A DNA stretch of 64,000 bases from Typha latifolia (lineage: Eukaryota; Streptophyta; Magnoliopsida; Poales; Typhaceae), in contig CM034112.1 in the NCBI GenBank assembly GCA_019914945.1, forward strand, positions 7,014,001 through 7,078,000, in the 5' to 3' direction. The position numbers and the translations under genes were made by a program. This document shows, one piece after another, positions 56,865 through 64,000 of this stretch. The stretch's first letter is position 1, and each line of letters opens with the position of its first letter. A model generated the notes under the pieces. The model was given only the letters and a program-made list of their open reading frames with translations, did not search any database and was not told the DNA's origin.

Positions 56865-56963
56865 ACACCCTCAGCTCGCACCACCCTAGCATGACTTGAG
56901 GCCGGCCACATTGTGCCATGGAAAAATTAATTTTTTTATTTTATTTTTTAGGGATAGGTTGTT
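56865..56963 (-). mobile_element. right piece of the interrupted TGTAACAACC LTR
   Basis: Ends GGATAGGTTGTTACA on the plus strand, that is TGTAACAACC on the minus strand, the start sequence of the large LTR family. It cuts a Gypsy RT gene at 56964. Confidence 0.6.
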
Positions 56964-58107
56964 ACAGATGTAGCCGAGGTAGTCAACTCTTTGTTGCCCC
57001 CATGAACACTTGGAGTTCTTTGCTTTCAATTCATGTTGCCGCAATAGGTCGAGTACCGCCCGAAGATGTCGCAAATGCTCCTCCCATGTATGGCTATATA
57101 CCAATATATCATCAAAGAATGTCAACACATATTACCTCAAATGAGACATAACGATATCATCCATTAAGCTCGGAAAGGTGGCGGGACCATTAGTAAGACC
57201 AAAAGGCATATAGAGGAACTCGTAGTGCCCATCATGAGTTCTAAACGCCGTCTTGTGCACATCAAATGGTTTGACTCTGATTTAATGGTACCCCACCCCA
57301 AATCCAGCTTTGAGAAGTAACATGCACCTGCCAATTCATCTAGCAACTCTTTAATTACCGGTATGGGATATCGGTATTTGACGGTGATAGAATTGAGAGC
57401 TCGATAGTCTACACAAAACCGCCATCATCCATCCTTCTTTCGCACGAGCAAGACCGGTGAAGGATAGGAGCTTCAATTTGGTCTTATCACCCTGCTGGAC
57501 AACATCTCTTGAACTATCTTTGTTATCGCCTCCTTTTGGATGAAGGGATAACAGTATGGCCTCACATTTGTTGGACCAGCCCTAGGCACAATCTCAGCGG
57601 GTAAGTGTGCTGGATCGTCCACGTCCTTGGCCTCTTCGATGAGTTACATGAGGAACCCGTAGCACCTGGGTTTTGGCAACCCCTCAAGGGACTGTAGTGC
57701 CCCTTTTTTTCCATGCTTGATGTAGCCAATAACTGGATCGGTTGGTCTTCATGACTAAACTCCATCGCCATGGTGGTGAAGTTGAAGGTGACCGGTCCAA
57801 GATTCTAAAGCCATTGCACCCCAAGCACCAAGTCGGCTCCTCGAAGAGCCAATGAATAAAGATCAATTTGGAAGAGATGGCCCTGAATTTGTAGCTGGAC
57901 CATGCGGCATATGCCCTCCGTTCTCAACATGGTGCCATCACCGATGATCACATCGAAGCCATTAGAAGGCTCTGACTCTAATATGAAATGCCTCACCATC
58001 TGAGAATTAACAAAATTGTGGGTGCTTCCTAAATCAATAAAAAATAGGACTTTTTTTCTTCTTGATCGTACCTTCGACCCGAAGAGTTTTTCGAGTCAAC
58101 TCGCTAG
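56964..58107 (-). pseudogene. Gypsy protease and reverse-transcriptase fragment
   Basis: Minus strand from 58107: remnant protease with FFIDLGSTHNFVNSQMVRHF, SNGFDVIIGDGTMLRTEGIC and YSLALRGADLVLGVQWL, then RT with breaks ([53 protein letters not shown] with the catalytic F-D-D; KNSKCSWGQQRVDYLGYI). It is cut at 56964 by an LTR. The protease site reads D-L-G in place of D-S/T-G. Confidence 0.85.
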
Positions 58108-58602
58108 CAAGAGAATGAAAGTATACATAAGCATAATGATTATAATACCTTTTATAAGTTAATCTACCCCACTCATCATCGCTATAACATCCTTCCTCCA
58201 TTCATAGACAATTTTGTCGAGAGGTATTTTAGTTAATTTTTTTTCAAGTTCGAGAGTAATCAAATATTCTTTAATCCATAGCAACTCTTCTTTTAAATTA
58301 ATTTAAGATAATTTTAGGCAATAAAAAGCAAAATGCAGAGTTGAACTTATAAAAAATGTTGATAAAAATAATAAAAAATTATAAATAACACCCTATATTT
58401 TGTAATGTTTCTATTAAAACTCTATATTTTGTAATCAGATTCCTCCTTTCTACCAATAATTTTTGTATAACATCCTATGGTTAATTTGACTAACTACCAT
58501 TAACCACAGTCTTTAGTTTATATATCTAGTAATTAAATGACTAAAATACTCTTGAAGAATTTCTAACCTTATCCACCCTTCTTAAGCCATATCCCACTGT
58601 GG
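58108..58602. other. AT-rich DNA, no gene
   Basis: Contains a short direct repeat (CTATATTTTGTAAT at about 58392 and 58422) and otherwise nothing recognised. It lies between the protease fragment and the gag-only element. Confidence 0.5.
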
Positions 58603-59059
58603 CCAACTATTACGAACTGGCCTGATCCGATCGGCAACGGTCCTAGACTCGATGAACTCATAATTTTTAAAGGGATCTGCGAGCAATCTAACCAATGGAT
58701 CCTCTAAACTTTTGGATATGTTGTTGTCTTGGAGAGAGCTTTTCAACAAATCTAAAATCACAGGATTTGGACAGTTAGATCTCAAGATATTGATGAAATA
58801 GTGGTCAAAGGTCAATCAAATCTTAGCTTGATAGCCCTCCAATGGCTAGATAGATGCTAGGTTTAGTTCTTGGTGTGAAGGGGGAGAAGTTGTTGTAGAA
58901 GAGAGGGGTTATAAGCTGGAAGAGGCCGACCAAAGACTTGGGCGATGGAAGAAGGGAGGTGGGAGAGGGCGCCAATGGCTAGAGACAAATAAAGAAGGCG
59001 ATAAAGGCCAAAGCCAATTCAATTATCCAAGATCATCCTCCAATTAGGGTTTCCTCCAC

Positions 59060-59245
59060 ATATTTATAGAGGTTCACCATAGGGACTCATCAACTCAGTT
59101 AAACAACTCTAACAAACCCTAACAAACCAATAATTTTTGCTAAGGTGCGTTCGATCGCGTGTAGGCATTTGAACGGCCTTATTTGAATGTGGGGTCCATG
59201 GCATTCAAACGCCCCCATTTGAACGCGGGTCTATGGCATTCGAAT
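59060..59245 (-). promoter_or_regulatory. TTCGAA palindrome cluster plus TATA, gag-only element
   Basis: GTGCGTTCGATCGCG, CATTTGAACGGCC, GGCATTCAAACGCCCC, CATTTGAACGCGGG and GGCATTCGAATGCCCC are decayed cores. CTATAAATA on the minus strand (59070-59061) is about 77 bp past the last. Confidence 0.6.
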
Positions 59246-59456
59246 GCCCCTCTAGCAAAATGCCTTATTATCTCAAGCAAATACAAACTAGATAAATAGG
59301 CTCATCCTAATGAACCCAATGCTACGAGTGGATCCAATCCGATCGAGTTATACCATCTTGTCCTCAAGGTGTCCATAGTGGTTCCCAAGCCTTATGTAGT
59401 TGCTTCATCGAGTGTGCATCGTTTTTAGTTTGTCCATGCTCTTCTCACGATTGGTC

Positions 59457-60752
59457 CTCCATGTCGCCTAATGGATCATCTTTAATCATCTTCTCCATGA
59501 GCATAATGGTAGCAGGCTGTTTGGCACATTTATGACCCGGTACGACATGCTTGTCGCAATAGAAGCATAGGCCTTTTGAGCGCTGGTCTTCAATGTCCGC
59601 TGGTAGGAGTCGTCGACCTCTCAACCTTGACTAGTCCTTAGGGTCTAGCCCGATTTGAGGTGGGGTTGACCCGCTTAAATTTGGCCGAGCCTGTCCCGAA
59701 TATGGCACACCTGAGGCTGGCGGTCTTGGGTTGTTCATTGGCATTTGATCCATGGTTGTCGACTCCATTGTGGTCCACTTTGGTTGTTGTATTGCCTTCA
59801 ACTCTCGTATCTTTTCCTCTATCATTTGTGCCGTTGAGAAGGCCTCTTGCAAGGTGGTAGGACGAGTAGCTTTGACTTCCGCTTGGATATCACAGTGAAA
59901 CCCGGAGACGAAAGCGCTTTTGAGAGCTGAGTCCGATCACCCGTGTACTCAATTGCTAATTCTTTCGAACTCTTCTTGATAGGCTCTTACATAGGTCTTT
60001 TGGATTAGCTTCGTCAAAGTGGCTTGGAAGTCCTCATAGTCAGAAGGTTTGAAACGCACACAGCACATTGACGAACTCCTCGTAGGTGGCGAAAGCACAC
60101 GCGCGATGCGTTGCTTGATACCATCTCACTGCTACGTCTTCAAGGTGGAATGAGGGCAGAAGCACCTTTTGGTGATCAGGTGTCCTTTGATATGTGAAGA
60201 ATTGCTCCACCCTATAAATCCAATCCAACGGGTCACCACTACTGAATTTAGGGAAATTGACTCGTATGGTGCGGGGTTGTAGCATTTGATGACGTCCGTT
60301 CTTGAATCCTCGATGAAGCGGCTCTTGTTGTTAGACCCTTGGTTGATGTGGGGGCTCCTCCTACTCATCCCAAGGCTCCTCCTCTAGATGTGGGGCCATA
60401 GGTTCCCTCGGGTGTAAGGGAGGTAAGTTGGTGCGGCACCAGTGCGGTTTATCGCGCTGTTGCCATGGTGCCTCCAGGATCGGTCCTCGTCGGTTCCTCT
60501 CTCTAGGTAATGGGTGTTCTTCATGCCTTTGATGTCGCTCAGGGGTATGCCTAAGATGATGGTTCATGTTAGCAAGGGTGGCCTTCATCACATTGTTTGC
60601 GCCATAAGCGCCAAGGTTTGCATGAGATCAGGAGGGGCATCTGTCCTTCCTCGTGAACTCTAAGAGGATGGAGATCTTGACGTAGCCATGTGGTCCATCT
60701 CCAAGCTTTGATCGCTTACTTGCTTAGCCGCCTTTGATCTTGCTGTAGCCAT
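59457..60752 (-). pseudogene. Gypsy gag (gag-only element)
   Basis: Starts MATARSKAAKQVSDQSLEMD at 60752 with an early stop. Capsid pieces follow (MLQPRTIRVNFPKFSSGDPL; DWIYRVEQFFTYQRTPDHQ; FHLEDVAVRWYQATHRA), then MQEAFSTAQMIEEKIRELKA and a nucleocapsid finger (GLCFYCDKHVVPGHKCAKQP), ending in a stop near 59457. The frame is broken at several points. Only about 105 bp separates its end from the 3' LTR. Confidence 0.85.
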
Positions 60753-60771
60753 GATGGTCCAAGGAACGTTG

Positions 60772-60784
60772 GCTCTGATACTAG
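60772..60784 (-). other. primer-binding site, gag-only element
   Basis: Minus strand TAGTATCAGAGCC, one change from the initiator tRNA-Met complement, directly beside the 5' LTR. Confidence 0.8.
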
Positions 60785-60928
60785 TTGTTACGAATCCGTC
60801 TGATCCGATTCGCAATGGTCCTAGACTCGATGAAGCTCGTAACTTCCAAAAAGATCTGCAAATAATCTAACGAACTAGATAAATAGGCTCATTCTAATAA
60901 ACCCAATGCCGCGAGTCATATCACCAAC

Positions 60929-61928
60929 CCTATCAAATAAAAAACTTTTCCTATATCTAATCACCAAACCTTATCTCACCAAATGGTAATCTAGGTATTT
61001 TAAAAAGGGAATTGACATTTATAAAGCAAATTTTATTAATTGCAGAGTAATCTATTTTTTTCTCACTTTTAACTTTTTCCCTTTTTCAATTCCTCAAAAA
61101 AAAAAACTTGTTCCCTTTTAGTTAATATGCCATCTCACCATATCTTTAATATTCCCATAATATCTTCGTTCAATCTCAAATCCACCATAATATTTTTTTT
61201 AAAAGGATCTATGAAATACTCACCACTAGATACATGTGCTCCTCACATGGATAGAACCCAAATGTTTGCTCATGTGATCTGCTAGTCAAATATTCCAATA
61301 AGGTATCCAAACTAATAAATCAAAGTTTACCAAAACCTAATCCAACAAAGAGTCCATCATAGGCCAACAAGCCTCTAAAATACACGAGCTCTGATAGAAG
61401 ATAAATGCCCACGGAATGGCAACATAACTAATATAGAAAATTAAATAACAGATCTAGCTAGTTCTCGCTTGCTTCACCTCAACCTCGATTATATCTATTA
61501 ATCTGAAAAATATTTCAACATAGGATGGTGTGCATAAAACTCAACAAGTGTATGCCTCTACAATATATGAACAATATTATACAAAATGCAATAATATAAA
61601 TGATGCTTAAATGCCAATGTATTATGCTCATAAATTTAATAATAAAGATTTATCGATAAAATAAGATCATAACTCATGGCAACATATTCTTAGCAAGTCT
61701 CAAGATCATGGTAATTAACAATATCACATGCTCTCCCACAACCTTCATTATAAAAAAATTAATAATAGCACAAGTTCTCCCAAAGTCTTAATCAACAAAG
61801 AAGAATAGATATCTAGTGATAATGTTGCCTGTGCATGCCTAGCATACGCTGCATATGATCGGTTATCTGCGACCTTACACAAAGGACCTCCGTCATAAGC
61901 CCATCCTCACACTCATCACCGCATTATG
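60929..61928. other. AT-rich repeat-like DNA, no gene
   Basis: No coding pattern. Phrases such as AACTCAACAAGTGTATGCC resemble LTR DNA but no partner was found in the window. Confidence 0.4.
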
Positions 61929-64000
61929 TGTAACAACCAAAAAAAAAAAAAAAATTCTTCACTGCATGGCACGACAGCCTCGTGCCATGCAGTGGAAGCT
62001 GGGAAGGGCGCCACGCGCTCCAAGCGCTGGCTCGGCCAACCTGACCGGGCCAGCTGGCGCGGAGGGCCCCAGCCGCTGCCACCATAGCCTCCTTCCCCAT
62101 CGCCTCTCCCTTTTCTTCCTCTCTCTCTCTTTTTCTCTTTCGGGCTCTCTCTCACCTTTCTCTCTTTCTCTCTCTCTCAAACACTCTTTCTTTCTCTCTC
62201 TACTCGCCACCACCTCCACTAATGCCGGTGAGCCTCCCTCCTTCTCTTTCTCTTTCTCTCTCTCTCTCTCTATCCCTCTTTCTCTCTTTGTCGGCTTCCT
62301 CTCGTGACCGCCGGAGGATTGAGCCATCGGGGAGAGGCCGGCCGCTGAGTGGCCACCAACGGCCGCACCCCTCCCCCATGGCCCAACCCTCTTCTTCCTT
62401 TCGCTTTCTCCTTCTTCTTCTTCTTCGTTTTCTTCTTCTTCTTCTTCTCCTCCTCTTTCTTCCCTTTTTTCCTCTTAGACTACACCCTGCAAGTGGTGCT
62501 GGGCTCGGCCTAGTGCCCTGCTGTGCATGGCGCAGGGCTGAGCCCAGCACTATGTATAGTTTATATAAATATAAATATATATATATATATGCACATTATT
62601 TATTTCTAATTACTATTTTAATCCTAGGTAGGTAATAGTAATTATTAGGGTTTTATACGTATATTCTTACGTAATTATTTGCAGTAACTTAATTCTTATT
62701 TTCTTAATTATCAAGGAGAATAATAGACAGATAATTATGTTTTAAATACACTATTAAATAATATAATTATGGTTAATAAATAACAAAACAAATATAGAAA
62801 TGAAGAGTACATAATTACAACAAGAAACTATCTTTTTATCGGGTTAATTTTAATGAATAGAAAGACTGACATTATTTGTTATAAATAATTTCAGATCCCG
62901 ACCCCCTTATTCAAGACCCCGTGCTATCGAGGCTTGATCATTGTCGTAGCAATGTAAACGAGTGGTTGTTTGATATTTGCAGTGGTGGTGAGTAGTCTTA
63001 TCCCTTAAATGCCTTTCTCAAATTAGGTTATATTATATATTAGGTTATATTATATATTATGTACATGCATGCTTTGGCCTCTAGCATGATTATATGACTT
63101 TATCTAGAGATGATTACAGTCGAGCATATTTTATCATGCATCTGATTAGGTTGATCTGGGATATGAGCACATTGGTGATATATAGAGATCATGAGAGATG
63201 ATTATACTGTTATAATGTTATGTCCAGTTGATCTGTAGCATGAGTATGCATGTAATAGATTAGCATGAGTATGCATGTGTTGACTACATGATTAAAGACT
63301 ATATTGCATTATTTTTCTCTTGATTCCTATTCCACATAAATTCATGTTATGCATTGACTTGTTATCGTACTAGATATATGCATATGATCTATCATTTAGA
63401 AGGAAAGCATTAAATGTGATTGATAGGATAGTTGATAGAAAGCGTGAGGATACCTGAGTGGGCGTGAGGGTTAGGACGCGCTTGGTGGATGATTGATTGC
63501 TCGACATAGTCGCGATCCTGTTGGCCTTACGTTCGAGGTCGTTAGTTTGTGTGCACAGTAGACATTCGGACAAATGCCGTTCGCCAAGGCATATGTGGCG
63601 AGGTCACTGATTCAGGGTATGGTCAATTCACTAAGCCTTTAGCTCATGACTCTCTTTGTTTTCTCCTTTCCAAAAACCTAGGTGAACGAGTGGAGCAGGA
63701 TACTCCCTTAGAGATCTTGACAGTGGGTGAAGAGTAGTGTGTGGTTAGTGTTATGCGTTAGATATGTTATCTTATTTGATGTATTAGTGAACATCCTCCA
63801 ATGTATGTCTTTATCCTCAACTTATATTTTAGCAGGTGACTTTGTACTTGTATAATTATGTATGTACCACCATTATGTATATGTCATGGTGAAAAGCTCT
63901 TGATGATGTGTTGTGGCCTGTGTGGGGCCCAAGTAGGGTTATCCGTGTACTATTGGCGATTAGACTTGTGTTTTTCTTAGTTTAAATATTGTGGATAAAT
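61929..64000 (+). mobile_element. large TGTAAC LTR family (copy 3), cut by the window end
   Basis: Starts TGTAACAACC, with the same order as copy 1: GC-rich start with GGCACGA/CGTGCC, CT microsatellites, CGAGCCCAGCACT, AT-rich middle, then ATGATTACAGTCGAGCAT and CTCTTGATGATGTGTTGTGG, which match copy 2 in reverse. Open stretches between 61855 and 62635 are CT-repeat translations. Confidence 0.8.

Larger units (their letters stand above)
58608..60923 (-). mobile_element. complete gag-only Gypsy element (TR-GAG type)
   Basis: 2316 bp with exact CCAAC target duplications at 58603-58607 and 60924-60928. The left (3') LTR is 58608-59352, starting TATTACGA. The right (5') LTR is 60786-60923, starting TGTTACGA, with an internal deletion to 138 bp. 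The primer-binding site is next to the 5' LTR and only gag lies between. Pol is absent. Confidence 0.9.

Noticed and set aside
61855..62635. Ser/Leu/Phe-rich open frames
   Set aside because: CT-microsatellite translation at the start of the third large LTR copy.

Overview
This is a flowering-plant nuclear DNA window. It is AT-rich, has short exons with GT-AG introns, and is dominated by nested, decayed retrotransposons. The species cannot be fixed from the sequence. Only two host genes are convincing. The first, on the minus strand (154-3732, four exons, 238 aa), is a PLAC8/FW2.2-like membrane protein of the cell number regulator 6 type. The second, on the plus strand (23477-38775, ten exons, 390 aa), is cytosolic tyrosyl-tRNA synthetase. 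Its intron 6 is stretched to about 8.2 kb by an antisense Copia element.

Layout. 0-4 kb: the CNR6-like gene, with an LTR-derived promoter fragment in intron 3. 4.8-19.7 kb: a LINE scrap; a BED-type hAT transposase start (+); Ty3/Gypsy gag and pol pieces (-); two big solo LTRs of one family in opposite orientation (7293-9743; 10663-13615 with target duplication GTTAG); a short CDK-inhibitor (KRP)-like fragment; the C-terminal part of a hAT transposase (-); large LTR fragments; and a LINE RNase H end. 19.7-23.4 kb: inverted repeats, a non-autonomous hAT element and the TyrRS promoter region. 23.5-38.8 kb: TyrRS with foldback DNA in intron 2 and Copia in intron 6. 38.8-42.1 kb: a MITE-like repeat, LTR-like DNA and a 19-bp minisatellite. 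42.3-60.9 kb: a dense Gypsy (chromovirus-like, initiator-tRNA-Met primed) cluster. It includes two insertions with exact 5-bp target duplications: 52473-56859 (GCGTG; gag-PR-IN with RT and RNase H deleted) and 58608-60923 (CCAAC; gag only). It also holds two rearranged elements with inverted pol segments. 61.9 kb to the end: a third copy of the large LTR family, cut by the window edge.

Most unusual signal. Dense clusters of a 12-bp palindrome, GCGTTCGAACGC, and its one-base decay forms lie just upstream of a TATA box in LTRs of both Gypsy and Copia elements. I count nine clusters with a TATA box 48-77 bp downstream in the direction of transcription, on both strands, plus two whose TATA has been lost. 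The Copia LTRs hold the motif in a 53-bp tandem array. This looks like a promoter module shared by unrelated LTR retrotransposons of this genome. It is an inference from layout and needs genome-wide testing. Other points worth a look are an aberrant reverse-transcription chimaera at 48.2-49.8 kb, duplicated primer-binding sites, and transposon-embedded host gene sequence.
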